A program made the position numbers and the translations under genes. Below the pieces are notes generated by a model. The model saw only the letters and a program-made list of their open reading frames with translations, was not told the origin of the DNA and ran no database searches. Positions 17,180 through 26,707 of a DNA stretch of 44,596 nt are shown piece after piece. Positions within the stretch are counted from its first letter, which is position 1; each line of letters begins with the position of its first letter. The DNA lies in contig DDQN01000061.1 of the NCBI GenBank assembly GCA_002342685.1, positions 33,242 through 77,837 of the forward strand, given 5' to 3'. The stretch comes from Vibrio sp. UBA2441 (GTDB taxonomy: Bacteria > Pseudomonadota > Gammaproteobacteria > Enterobacterales > Vibrionaceae).

Positions 17180-17998
17180 TTAACCATACCTGCCTGTAAT
17201 ATAGTCTTCCGTTCTTTTCTTAATTGGCGATGTAAAGATTGAATCAGTATCGTTATATTCAACAAGCTTACCTAAATGAATAAATGCTGTATAGTCGCTA
17301 ACCCTAGCGGCCTGCTGCATATTGTGAGTAACAATCACGACCGTGTATTTAGTTTTTAACTCATTAACTAACTCTTCAATGGTGAGTGTAGAAATAGGAT
17401 CAAGTGCCGACGTTGGCTCATCTAACAACAGCACTTCAGGCTCTATCGCAATGGCTCTGGCAATAACGAGTCGTTGCTGCTGGCCACCAGATAATCCAAA
17501 AGCACTTTCGTGCAATCGATCTTTTACTTCATCCCACAATGCTGCCGCCTTTAGTGCTCGCTCGACAGCATCATCCAAAACTCGCGCATTCTTAATACCC
17601 TGAAGTCTTAATCCATAAACTACATTTTCATAAATAGATTTTGGAAACGGATTTGGTCGTTGAAAGACCATTCCGACTCTACGCCGTAGAGTCGCTACGT
17701 CGACATCATCTTGGTAAACATTTTTACCATGCAGACTTACGACACCTTCGACCCGACAACCTTCGACCAAATCGTTCATTCGGTTAATGCAACGCAGCAG
17801 CGTTGATTTACCACAACCAGAAGGGCCGATAAATGCGGTCACCTTCCCCTTAGGTATACGCATTGAAATATCCGTTAATGCCTGACTAGTCTTATAAAAT
17901 AGATTTAAGCCATCAATTGTAATCGCTGTATCTTTATCAGATAAATGGCGAACATCTAATGGGGGCTCATATCCAAGAGCGGCGCTAACAGAGTACAT
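17180..17998 (-). CDS. pstB: phosphate ABC transporter ATP-binding protein PstB
   Basis: ATPase of the high-affinity phosphate importer. The 272 residues contain Walker A GPSGCGKST (near 58-66), the Q-loop in GMVFQRPNPFPKS, signature LSGGQQQR (near 167-174), Walker B VLLLDEPTSALDP (near 187-199) and the switch histidine in VIVTHNMQQA. An N-terminal extension of about 20 residues precedes the ABC core, which is normal for gammaproteobacterial PstB. It starts two bases after the pstA stop, so the two are tightly coupled in pstC-pstA-pstB-phoU. Confidence 0.98.
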   Translation of the reverse strand: MYSVSAALGYEPPLDVRHLSDKDTAITIDGLNLFYKTSQALTDISMRIPKGKVTAFIGPSGCGKSTLLRCINRMNDLVEGCRVEGVVSLHGKNVYQDDVDVATLRRRVGMVFQRPNPFPKSIYENVVYGLRLQGIKNARVLDDAVERALKAAALWDEVKDRLHESAFGLSGGQQQRLVIARAIAIEPEVLLLDEPTSALDPISTLTIEELVNELKTKYTVVIVTHNMQQAARVSDYTAFIHLGKLVEYNDTDSIFTSPIKKRTEDYITGRYG

Positions 17999-18000
17999 GC

Positions 18001-19656
18001 TTAATCTTGTCCTAAAGAGCGATATTTTTCTCGTAAGTTATTACGAATATTAATCGCGGTTAAATTTAATCCAACAACCACTAAAACCAACAAAAATGAC
18101 GTAGCGTATACCAGCGGTCTTGCTGCTTCAGTATTCGGGGCCTGAAAACCAACATCATAGATATGATATCCCAGATGCATGAATTTACGTTCTAAGTGAA
18201 TGAAAGGATAGTTACCATCCACAGGCAAACTGGGTGCTAACTTAGCAACCCCCACCAACATTAGCGGAGCTACCTCTCCTGCAGCCCTCGCTATCGCCAG
18301 AATTAATCCAGTAATGATTGCTGGACTTGCCATGGGGAGAACAATACGCCACAAGGTTTCAAATTGTGTTGCTCCTAATGCGTAAGAGCCATTTCTAACT
18401 GAAGAGGGAATACGACTTAACCCCTCCTCTGTAGATACTATCACAACAGGCAAGGTTAATAGTGCCAGCGTCAGTGCTGACCATAATATTCCCGGCGTAC
18501 CAAAAGTGGGGGTAGGTAATCTTTCTGCATAAAAAAGCTCATCAATAGAGCCCCCGATACTGTAAACAAAAAAACCCAACCCAAACACGCCGTAGACAAT
18601 TGAGGGCACACCAGCCAAGTTGATAACAGAAACTCTAATCAAACGAGTGAGTGCATTATTTGTTGCGTATTCATGCAAATATATGGCAGCAATTACACCT
18701 AACGGAGTGACAATCACAGACATCATCATCACTAAAAAAACCGTACCGAAAATAGCTGGAAACACACCACCTTCGGAGTTTGCTTCTCTTGGTTCACCAA
18801 CAATAAATTTCTTAACTTGTACTGCCCAATGCCATAGCTTTTCCGCTACTGTCATATTGTTGGGATACCAGACATCCAATATGGCTTCTAATGAAATTTG
18901 ACTCTGCTGCCCTGTCATATCTTCGATAAGCAGAAACTCTTCTCTTAGTCTCGAACGCAGCAGTTCTAATTTAGCCTCTGCCTCAGACAGCAATGAAGTA
19001 AGTACTTGCTTATTCGCTTTGTACTTCTTGATATAGTCATCCGTCAGCGTCCCATTCAATTCAACTTTTCTTTTTTCCAATCTAAGCTGGCTCAACTTCC
19101 AACCAACTTGTCTAATCTCATTATCCGATATTCGCTGTATCTCCACTCTGAGAGTATTTGCGAAATCAATACCGTGACGAATATGTGTCGCGACATCATT
19201 CGTATATCGCCCATTAGCAGTAACATAAGCGATTGGCTTACCAAAAAAATCACCATTTTGGGTTCGCTCTAATACTGCCCAGTTAGTGGGATAATAAGCC
19301 GCTGATATATCCCCTTCTAATAATGAAATGAAATCGAGGGAATAGAGTTCCCGATTAGCAATTTTTACGCTTAAACGCTTTACACTACCTGACTGAATTG
19401 ATTTGTCGATTAGCGCTTGCTTTTGTTCTGGTAGATGATCCAGAGGCACTGAATCTCTTTGATATACCTGACCTACTATCAGCTTTCCATTGTTGTCATT
19501 CCATGCAGAAAGTGGCATTGGCCAAAAATAGGTCAATCCTTTCCAACCAATGAGTAGCAACAGACCAAGAACAGAGATCAGGCTGACACTCACAGCACCA
19601 CCTGTCAGCCATATCCACGGTTTTCCTGATACTACCCATTGTTTAATAGAATTCAC
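18001..19656 (-). CDS. pstA: phosphate ABC transporter permease PstA, long form
   Basis: Inner-membrane permease of the phosphate importer. At 551 residues it is much longer than E. coli PstA (296). After a first membrane segment (about 17-38) comes a periplasmic-looking insert of about 240 residues with a charged, coiled-coil-like part near 185-245. Then comes the standard permease core with the TLWRIVLPMASPAIITGLILAIARAAGEVAPLM loop (near 425-457), which contacts PstB. Long PstA and PstC are known in Pseudomonas and Vibrio. It starts 9 bp after pstC and ends 2 bp before pstB. Confidence 0.95.
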   Translation of the reverse strand: MNSIKQWVVSGKPWIWLTGGAVSVSLISVLGLLLLIGWKGLTYFWPMPLSAWNDNNGKLIVGQVYQRDSVPLDHLPEQKQALIDKSIQSGSVKRLSVKIANRELYSLDFISLLEGDISAAYYPTNWAVLERTQNGDFFGKPIAYVTANGRYTNDVATHIRHGIDFANTLRVEIQRISDNEIRQVGWKLSQLRLEKRKVELNGTLTDDYIKKYKANKQVLTSLLSEAEAKLELLRSRLREEFLLIEDMTGQQSQISLEAILDVWYPNNMTVAEKLWHWAVQVKKFIVGEPREANSEGGVFPAIFGTVFLVMMMSVIVTPLGVIAAIYLHEYATNNALTRLIRVSVINLAGVPSIVYGVFGLGFFVYSIGGSIDELFYAERLPTPTFGTPGILWSALTLALLTLPVVIVSTEEGLSRIPSSVRNGSYALGATQFETLWRIVLPMASPAIITGLILAIARAAGEVAPLMLVGVAKLAPSLPVDGNYPFIHLERKFMHLGYHIYDVGFQAPNTEAARPLVYATSFLLVLVVVGLNLTAINIRNNLREKYRSLGQD

Positions 19657-19665
19657 TGACTCAAC

Positions 19666-21888
19666 CTACATTGAACTGTATTTGTCTTTTAATCTTTGCC
19701 TGACGATCTCAGCTATTGAGTTCACCACAAAAGTAAAAAGAAATAGGATTAGTGCGGATAAGAATAACAACCGATAATGGCTATCCCCGACTTCAGATTC
19801 CGGCATTTCTACCGCAATTGTTGCTGACAAACTTCGCATGCCCTCAAAAATATTCATATCCATAATAGGCGTATTTCCTGTCGCCATCAGCACAATCATA
19901 GTTTCACCTACGGCTCGACCTAAGCCTATCATTACGGCCGAGAAGATACCTGGGCTCGCTGTTAGCAGCACCACATAAATTAAGGTTTGCCATTGAGTAG
20001 CACCCAACGCCAGCGATCCGTCAGATAAGTGTTGAGGCACCGAAAAAATCGCATCCTCAGCAATCGTAAAAATGGTCGGTATCACTGCAAATCCCATAGC
20101 CAAGCCAACCACCAACGCATTCCGTTGATCGTAATTCAGCCCGTAGTCATCAAGAAATATCCTCACATCACCATTAAACAACCACTTTTCAATGCCCGCC
20201 GATGAAGCCAAACTCGCATAAGTCAAAACCAAGAATACTGGAATCAATATAATAGTATGCCAACCATTGGGTAATGCCGACATTAATCGACCCGGTATAG
20301 CACTCCACAAAATGCCCATCAATAAGGCTGACAATGGTAGAACAAACATTAGTGCCACAACACCCGACAAGTTACTCTCTATGATTGGAGCCAACCATAA
20401 GCCTGCAATAAACCCAATAATTACCGTCGGTAACGCTTCCATGAGTTCCACGGTTGGCTTCACTACTTTTCGCATTGATGAAGACATAAAATAGGCAGTA
20501 TAAATAGCTCCTAGTATCGCGATAGGAACTGAAAATAACATAGCAAAAAAGGTGGCTTTTAAGGTTCCAAACGCAATTGGAATTAAACTGAATTTGGCTT
20601 CAAAGTCGTCACTCGCTGATGTTGATTGCCAGACAAATTGAGGTTCGGGATAACTTTCGTACCAAACCTTGTTCCATAGTGAACTAAATGAAATTTCAGG
20701 GTGTGCATTCTCAATTTTATAGGTTTGTAATTGGCTATTTTGAACAGCAATCAGAAACTTTTCATTGTTGGACAATGCTGCATTTTGTGGTACTTCAGAA
20801 AACAGTGTCTCTGAAAATAAAAGTCGTTCACTGGTAGTATAAATACTATTTAACTTACCATTCTCATGAAGTGTATAGAACCCTTTTCGATAAGTGTCAG
20901 GGATTAATAATGTAGGTAATGATTCCAGATCAAAGCCTCGAATCCTGGTTAAGTGACGTTCACCATTTTTTAATACATCAAACCACTGGGAAACCGTATT
21001 ATTTTTATGAGTAACTAATACCGATTGTGCGCCAGACAATAACTCTATACCCACAACTTCTTTTTCGGGCGAGTTTCGAGAAAGATCTACAACTTCACGA
21101 ACACGAAAAGTATCTTCTCTACGATGAGCGATAATGAGCTCATCTCCAGAGAGAATAAATAATTGCCTTGCGTTTGGCGAAAGCGTTATCTCGTCTATTT
21201 GCTTAGGTAAATTAGGCAGAGTGAGCGGACTAGAACTCCAAATAGAGTTTGTTACATCATGCGTAGACAACTGTTCGACTTTCATGGCTCGCGCTTGTCC
21301 TGAGTTGGTTATACCAACAAAAACAGCGACATTATTTTGAATAGAAAAAGCCAGCTGACTGATTTCTTCTTTTAATGGATCCAGCAGGATGGGATTACCA
21401 TCGTAAAAAGCCTGCATATTGGGCGTAAGTACTCGTCCTGCTCCAGTGAATGACACACTAAATTGAGGTTTTACTGCAACAACTTCACCCTTTCGATTTC
21501 CATAAGCATACCACCCCTGTGCTGCATCCCCCATGGTGAAAACGCTCGGTTGATTCATTACTTGAGTCGTTAATAACGTTTGAGCTTCTCCTTGGTTCAA
21601 ACCGACATAGGAAAGTTCTCCTTGATTATCGAACAGGTAAGCATTTTCTCCGTATTCCCCGACGCCCACACCAACAACTTTGTTTTTATGGGAATATGCG
21701 TAATGAGCTAAACTTTCAACATTAGCACTAGAAAATATAGGTAGAACAATCGTTAACAGATAGAAAAAAATTAAGAGAATTGCCGCCAATACGCCGACAC
21801 CACCACTGGTCACTGTAAAGCGAGCTAAACGATCTTTGATGTATCGCTTTCTATCTCGCTCTTTCAATGAAAATTCGGCTGTGGCCAT
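19666..21888 (-). CDS. pstC: phosphate ABC transporter permease PstC, long form
   Basis: Second permease of the importer. The 740 residues comprise an N-terminal basic segment, a membrane helix (about 33-52), a periplasmic domain of about 360 residues, and the permease core. The periplasmic domain has repeats resembling beta-propeller blades. The core is recognised by PLSALLMGILWSAIPGRLM and by the PstB-contact loop GSLALGATQWQTLIYVVLLTASPGIFSAVMIGLGRAVGETM near 624-664. E. coli PstC has only 319 residues, so the extra domain faces the periplasm and could sense ligand or dock PstS. It is the first gene of the pst operon, behind a clear Pho box, and divergent from ppk1. Confidence 0.95.
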   Translation of the reverse strand: MATAEFSLKERDRKRYIKDRLARFTVTSGGVGVLAAILLIFFYLLTIVLPIFSSANVESLAHYAYSHKNKVVGVGVGEYGENAYLFDNQGELSYVGLNQGEAQTLLTTQVMNQPSVFTMGDAAQGWYAYGNRKGEVVAVKPQFSVSFTGAGRVLTPNMQAFYDGNPILLDPLKEEISQLAFSIQNNVAVFVGITNSGQARAMKVEQLSTHDVTNSIWSSSPLTLPNLPKQIDEITLSPNARQLFILSGDELIIAHRREDTFRVREVVDLSRNSPEKEVVGIELLSGAQSVLVTHKNNTVSQWFDVLKNGERHLTRIRGFDLESLPTLLIPDTYRKGFYTLHENGKLNSIYTTSERLLFSETLFSEVPQNAALSNNEKFLIAVQNSQLQTYKIENAHPEISFSSLWNKVWYESYPEPQFVWQSTSASDDFEAKFSLIPIAFGTLKATFFAMLFSVPIAILGAIYTAYFMSSSMRKVVKPTVELMEALPTVIIGFIAGLWLAPIIESNLSGVVALMFVLPLSALLMGILWSAIPGRLMSALPNGWHTIILIPVFLVLTYASLASSAGIEKWLFNGDVRIFLDDYGLNYDQRNALVVGLAMGFAVIPTIFTIAEDAIFSVPQHLSDGSLALGATQWQTLIYVVLLTASPGIFSAVMIGLGRAVGETMIVLMATGNTPIMDMNIFEGMRSLSATIAVEMPESEVGDSHYRLLFLSALILFLFTFVVNSIAEIVRQRLKDKYSSM

Positions 21889-21917
21889 TATAATTCTACC
21901 CTTATTATTCCCGGCTA

Positions 21918-21950
21918 ATAATATTTCGTTTGCATGACAGTTAGATTACA
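21918..21950 (-). promoter_or_regulatory. Pho box and -10 element of pstC
   Basis: On the minus strand the PhoB half-sites TGTAATC and TGTCATG (21950-21933) are separated by 4 nt. A 9-nt gap and TATTAT (21923-21918) follow. This is the classic PhoB-activated layout, in which the Pho box replaces the -35 element. The phoB promoter at 28743-28776 has the same spacing. Confidence 0.75.
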
Positions 21951-22106
21951 CTATCTCACTAAATACTTGAAAAAAATGACATGCAATTCGGATGTAGGCG
22001 TCTCTGAAATAATTTTGTAACAGAAAACACCTACCTTTCACTCTCATTTCTCTTATTTTAGAGAGAAAACTTCTATCGTTAAACGCTAACATTGTCGGAA
22101 GGTAAC

Positions 22107-24203
22107 ATGAGCGCAGAAAAGTTATATATAGATAAAGAATTAAGTTGGCTATCTTTTAACGAACGCGTACTTCAAGAAGCCGCAGATAAAAATGTTCCTC
22201 TTATTGAGCGCATACGATTTTTAGGGATTTATTCCAACAACTTAGACGAATTTTATAAAGTTCGATTTGCTGATGTGAAGCGCCGAATTTTAATCGCCCA
22301 AGAAAGTGGCGGCAATGATGATGCCAAAATTCTATTGGCCAAAATGCAAACCAAAGCGGCGCAGCTGGAAAGTGATTTCGATGAATTGTACAGTGAGCTA
22401 CTTTTGGATATGGCTCGCCGTCGTATTTTTCTGGTTAATGAATCTCAGCTCAATGAAGCGCAGCAACAATGGATTAAACAATATTTCCGTAAAGAGGTAC
22501 TTCCTCATATTACGCCATTGTTAATTACCGAAGACATTGATGTCCTTCAGTTTCTAAAAGATGAATACGCTTACTTGAGCGTCGAGCTCAAAAAGAATAA
22601 GAAAAAAGCCGCCAATCAGTACGCTCTTCTGGAAATCCCAACCGATCAACTACCTCGATTTATCATGGTACCAGAGCTGAAAGGCAAGCGACGAAAAACG
22701 ATAATTCTACTAGACAATATTATTCGCTACTGCTTGGATGATATTTTTCGTGGTTTCTTTGAATATGACACGCTCTCTTGTTATGCCATGAAAATGACTC
22801 GTGACTCTGAATATGATCTTGGATTTGAAGTCGAACACAGCTTGTTGGAGCAAATGTCTGAAGGGGTAGCTCAACGCCTAACAGCAATGCCTGTTCGTTT
22901 CGTATACGAACGTGAGATGCCAAAAGAGATGCTCTCTTTTTTGTGTAATACCTTACAAATATCAAACTACGACAACCTTATTGCTGGCGGACGCTACCAT
23001 AACTTTAAAGACTTCATCGGCTTTCCAAATGTAGGCCGAGATTATCTAGAAAACAAATCATTACCACCGCTAAGCTGTGCTGATTTTGACGATTACGACA
23101 ATAGTTTCGAAGCGATCAAAGCCAAAGATATCTTACTTTATTACCCTTACCATACTTTCGACCATATCACTGAATTAGTGCGTCAGTCTTCTTTCGATCC
23201 TAAAGTGAGAAGTATCAAAATTAATATTTACCGTGTAGCAAAAAATTCAAAACTAATGAACTCACTTATCGATGCAGTTCATAGCGGTAAAGAAGTGACC
23301 GTAGTGGTAGAGCTACAAGCCCGATTTGATGAAGAAGCCAATATAGAATGGTCAAAAGTGTTAACTGAAGCTGGAGTACATGTAAAATTCGGCGCTCCGG
23401 GCCTAAAAATACACTCTAAGCTTCTTCTCATTTCTCGCCGGGAAGGTGACGAAATAGTACGCTACGCACACATTGGTACTGGCAACTTTCATGAAAAAAC
23501 AGCACGAATCTATACCGACTTTACTTTATTGACGGCGAACCCTGAAATCACCAACGAAGTGAGAAATGTATTTGGTTATATTGAAAACCCTTATCGCCCA
23601 GTCAAATTTAATCACCTCATCGTTTCACCTCGAAATTCGAGAAGCAGGTTCTATCGACTCATTGATCAAGAAATTGCTAACGCAAAAGAAGGACGCAAGG
23701 CCGGAATAACACTGAAGATTAATAACTTGGTTGATAAAGGTTTAATCAATAAACTTTACGGTGCAAGTACCGCCGGGGTTAAAATAAAAATGATCATCAG
23801 AGGTATGTGCTCTCTGGTCCCCGGAGTAAAAGGTATCAGTGATAATATCCAAGTTATCAGTATTGTTGACCGATTTCTGGAGCATCCAAGAGTTATTATC
23901 TGTGAAAATGGCGGCGATCCTTCTGTCTACATTTCATCGGGAGACTGGATGACACGTAATATTGATTACCGTATTGAAGTTGCTGTTCCCATCAGGGATG
24001 AGAGACTTAAGAAACGAATTATGGATATAATTTACATCCATTTCACAGATACGGTAAAAGCTCGCTGGATAGATAAAGAGATGAGTAATACTTATGTACC
24101 TCGTGGGAATCGCAAAAAGATCCGATCTCAAATTGCTATTTATGACCACATAAAACAAGTTGAGAAAGACACCAGAAATAAAAACAGAACGGTTACAGAA
24201 TGA
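22107..24203 (+). CDS. ppk1: polyphosphate kinase PPK1
   Basis: Reversibly polymerises the gamma phosphate of ATP into polyphosphate. The ATG at 22107 (698 residues) follows GGAAGG and begins the family N-terminus, with YIDKELSWLSFNERVLQEA near residues 6-24; the TTG frame at 22092 is less likely. The C-terminal catalytic half has the phospholipase-D-like signatures GLKIHSKLLL and HIGTGNFHEKTARIYTDF. The histidine of the first is the phosphorylated one in the family. Length matches E. coli PPK (688). ppx overlaps its end by four bases. It is divergent from pstC; I saw only a weak Pho-like stretch facing it. Confidence 0.97.
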   Translation: MSAEKLYIDKELSWLSFNERVLQEAADKNVPLIERIRFLGIYSNNLDEFYKVRFADVKRRILIAQESGGNDDAKILLAKMQTKAAQLESDFDELYSELLLDMARRRIFLVNESQLNEAQQQWIKQYFRKEVLPHITPLLITEDIDVLQFLKDEYAYLSVELKKNKKKAANQYALLEIPTDQLPRFIMVPELKGKRRKTIILLDNIIRYCLDDIFRGFFEYDTLSCYAMKMTRDSEYDLGFEVEHSLLEQMSEGVAQRLTAMPVRFVYEREMPKEMLSFLCNTLQISNYDNLIAGGRYHNFKDFIGFPNVGRDYLENKSLPPLSCADFDDYDNSFEAIKAKDILLYYPYHTFDHITELVRQSSFDPKVRSIKINIYRVAKNSKLMNSLIDAVHSGKEVTVVVELQARFDEEANIEWSKVLTEAGVHVKFGAPGLKIHSKLLLISRREGDEIVRYAHIGTGNFHEKTARIYTDFTLLTANPEITNEVRNVFGYIENPYRPVKFNHLIVSPRNSRSRFYRLIDQEIANAKEGRKAGITLKINNLVDKGLINKLYGASTAGVKIKMIIRGMCSLVPGVKGISDNIQVISIVDRFLEHPRVIICENGGDPSVYISSGDWMTRNIDYRIEVAVPIRDERLKKRIMDIIYIHFTDTVKARWIDKEMSNTYVPRGNRKKIRSQIAIYDHIKQVEKDTRNKNRTVTE

Positions 24204-25708
24204 ATGAAAAAATAGGTCTTCAAGCCCGAAAAATTGCCGCAATCGACTTAGGTTCTAATAGTTTTCATATGGTTGTAGCCAATGTAGTAGGAGAAGACCT
24301 ACAGATTGTCAGCCGTCACAAACAAAGGGTAAGACTAGCGTCTGGTTTAGACAAAAGCCGGATCCTCAGTGAAGAAGCGATACAAAGAGGGCTCGATTGC
24401 CTTGCTATGTTTGCAGAACGCCTACAAGGCTTTGAAATCGGAAATGTGCGTATCGCAGCCACTCATACGTTAAGACAGGCTCGAAATGCCTCTTTCTTTA
24501 TACGGCGAGCAAAAGAAATCCTCCCCTTCCCTGTAGAAATTATTCCGGGCACCGAAGAAGCCCGGTTGATCTATCTAGGGGTCGCTCACACCCAGCCTGA
24601 ATCCAAATCGAAGCTGGTTATTGATATCGGTGGTGGCAGTACCGAGATAATTATTGGTGATAGTTTTGACGCAGAACTTGTTAACAGCACCATGATGGGA
24701 TGTGTCAGCTTTACCAATCAATTTTTTGCTAACAGAAAACTGTCACTAGTCAATTTTTCCCAAGCCAGTATAGCTAGCCAACAGCAGTTCGAATCGCTAG
24801 TAAAACCGTACAAGAAAAAAGGCTGGGATCTCGCCCTTGGTTCGTCTGGAACCATCAAGGCAATCTGTGAAGTTCTGACAGGCATGGGATATGACGATGG
24901 AATTATCACTCCAAAACGTATCAACAGATTAATTGATAAACTTTGCCAATTTGAAAGTATCAATGAGATAAAACTAAGCGGATTAACCGACGACCGAAAA
25001 CCTGTTTTCGCCGCGGGTGTAGCGATACTGGACGCTGTAATTACGGGGTTGGGTATTAAAGAGCTGCATTTTTCTGATGGCGCACTACGAGAGGGGATCT
25101 TATATGAAATGGAGGAGCGTTTTGAGCGCACCGATATTCGCATGCGGACAACAGAGAACCTAGCCCGAAAACATCTGGTTGATTTGAATCATGCAGATAA
25201 AGTAAAGCAACAGGCGTCACTATTTCTTAAGCAAATCGCGTCTAGCACAGAGATTAAGAAAAATGGCGAATTAGCGACGTTGCTGGGGTGGAGTGCTCTT
25301 TTGCATGAAGTAGGGTTGAGTATTAGCTATCAGGGCTGCCATCGTCATTCCGCTTATATTTTACGCTTCACCAATATGCCAGGCTTTAATGCAGAACAAC
25401 AACTCATTCTTTCTACGTTGGTTCGCTTTCATCGCAAGTCATTAAAGCTAAACGAAATGGAAGAATTTAATCAGTATAAGAAAAAACATGTTGTCCAGCT
25501 TATACGAGTTCTCAGACTTTCAGTTTTGCTTAATGGCCAGAGAAATGATGACGCTTTACCTGATCTAAAATTGAAGATCAAAGGCGAAGATCATTGGAAA
25601 ATTATCAGTAACGACCCGGATTGGCTAGTATCGAATAAGCTGCTACATGCCGACTTAACCACTGAACAAGAGTTTTGGAACAAAGTAGACTGGAAACTGG
25701 ATTTTTAG
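24200..25708 (+). CDS. ppx: exopolyphosphatase
   Basis: Releases phosphate from polyphosphate ends (Ppx/GppA family). The 502 residues begin with the actin-like ATPase phosphate-1 loop AAIDLGSNSFHMVV (near 13-26), have DIGGGSTEIIIG near 142-153, ALGSSGTIKAIC near 212-223 and AAGVAILDAVI near 273-283, and end in an HD-like helical domain (LLHEVGLSISYQGCHRHSAYIL). Length fits Ppx (513 in E. coli). Its ATG overlaps the ppk1 stop codon (ATGA), so synthesis and breakdown enzymes are translationally coupled. It is convergent with pstS, with 30 bp between. Confidence 0.97.
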   Translation: MNEKIGLQARKIAAIDLGSNSFHMVVANVVGEDLQIVSRHKQRVRLASGLDKSRILSEEAIQRGLDCLAMFAERLQGFEIGNVRIAATHTLRQARNASFFIRRAKEILPFPVEIIPGTEEARLIYLGVAHTQPESKSKLVIDIGGGSTEIIIGDSFDAELVNSTMMGCVSFTNQFFANRKLSLVNFSQASIASQQQFESLVKPYKKKGWDLALGSSGTIKAICEVLTGMGYDDGIITPKRINRLIDKLCQFESINEIKLSGLTDDRKPVFAAGVAILDAVITGLGIKELHFSDGALREGILYEMEERFERTDIRMRTTENLARKHLVDLNHADKVKQQASLFLKQIASSTEIKKNGELATLLGWSALLHEVGLSISYQGCHRHSAYILRFTNMPGFNAEQQLILSTLVRFHRKSLKLNEMEEFNQYKKKHVVQLIRVLRLSVLLNGQRNDDALPDLKLKIKGEDHWKIISNDPDWLVSNKLLHADLTTEQEFWNKVDWKLDF

Positions 25709-25738
25709 ACTAGATTATTTTTTAGCTAGGATGGCTAA

Positions 25739-26707
25739 TTACCACCCCACTTTTTCCAACTCTTTTGCCGCAAGATCTTTAGAAATGGCGATATAACCAT
25801 CCTTTTGAACTATCTCTTGCCCCTGCTTTGAAAAAATAAAACGGATGAATTCTCGTTCTATCTGAGACATTGGCTTAGCAGGGTGCTTATTAACGTATAC
25901 ATAAAGAAAGCGAGATAAAGGATAAGCACCAGATAATATATTGGCTTTTGTCGCGTCAATATATTGGTTTCCATAATCAATAATGGGTAATAATTTCACG
26001 CCAGAAACACGATACCCTACCCCCGAGTAACCAATGGCATTGATAGAGGATGCGACGGCCTGAACTACCGATGCAGAGCCTGGAAGTTCATTAACGTATT
26101 GCTTAAAGTCACCGCCACACAATGCCGTTTTCTTAAAATAACCATAAGTTCCGGAAACGGAATTTCGACCAAAAAGCTGCATACGCCGCTTTGCCCACTT
26201 CCCCTCAACACCGAGTTCCTGCCACGATGTCACCGGATAGTTCGCACCACAACGCATGGTACTGGAAAAAATACTGTCTATTTGAAGAAAGTTAAGCCCT
26301 TTAACCGGATTATCTTCATGGACAAAAAGACCGATCGCATCAATTGCGACTTTTAGGGCAACAGGTTTATACCCATGTTCTCGCTCAAATGCTTCAAGCT
26401 CTTTAAGGCGCATAGGGCGGCTCATTGGGCCAAACTGAGCGGTTCCTTCTGTGAGCGCCGGGGTCGCAGTTGATGAACCTGACGCCTGAACCTGAATGTT
26501 AACGTTAGGATAATAAGCGTTAAACTCTTCACTCCATAACGACATCATGCTCGCCAGTGTGTCTGAACCAATAGAGGTCAAATTACCTGATAACCCGGGA
26601 ACCTTATTATACATAGGCAGTTCTTTTGTTACCCCCGTAAAGCTGACGAGGGTAATAAGAACAATTAGGAATGCGCGATAGTAATAGTTCAAAACTTTAC
26701 CTAACAA
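25739..26707 (-). CDS. pstS: phosphate-binding PstS-family protein
   Basis: Periplasmic solute-binding protein of the phosphate importer. A signal peptide covers about residues 1-28 of 322 (LNYYYRAFLIVLITLVSFTGVTKE). The mature part has the phosphate-ligand segments GNLTSIGSDTL, QASGSSTATPAL and GRNSVSGTYGYFK. The GSST/SGT serines and threonines are those expected to hold phosphate. It overlaps phoR by 11 bp, so it is transcribed as phoB-phoR-pstS, separate from pstCAB. A second PstS elsewhere in the genome is common in Vibrio, so this one could be mainly a sensor partner of PhoR. Confidence 0.93.
   Translation of the reverse strand: MLGKVLNYYYRAFLIVLITLVSFTGVTKELPMYNKVPGLSGNLTSIGSDTLASMMSLWSEEFNAYYPNVNIQVQASGSSTATPALTEGTAQFGPMSRPMRLKELEAFEREHGYKPVALKVAIDAIGLFVHEDNPVKGLNFLQIDSIFSSTMRCGANYPVTSWQELGVEGKWAKRRMQLFGRNSVSGTYGYFKKTALCGGDFKQYVNELPGSASVVQAVASSINAIGYSGVGYRVSGVKLLPIIDYGNQYIDATKANILSGAYPLSRFLYVYVNKHPAKPMSQIEREFIRFIFSKQGQEIVQKDGYIAISKDLAAKELEKVGW

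Noticed and set aside
22030..22060. A Pho box in front of ppk1
   Set aside because: CTTTCAC with a second half-site 11 bp on is too far from the consensus in the second half. The good Pho box in this spacer faces pstC.
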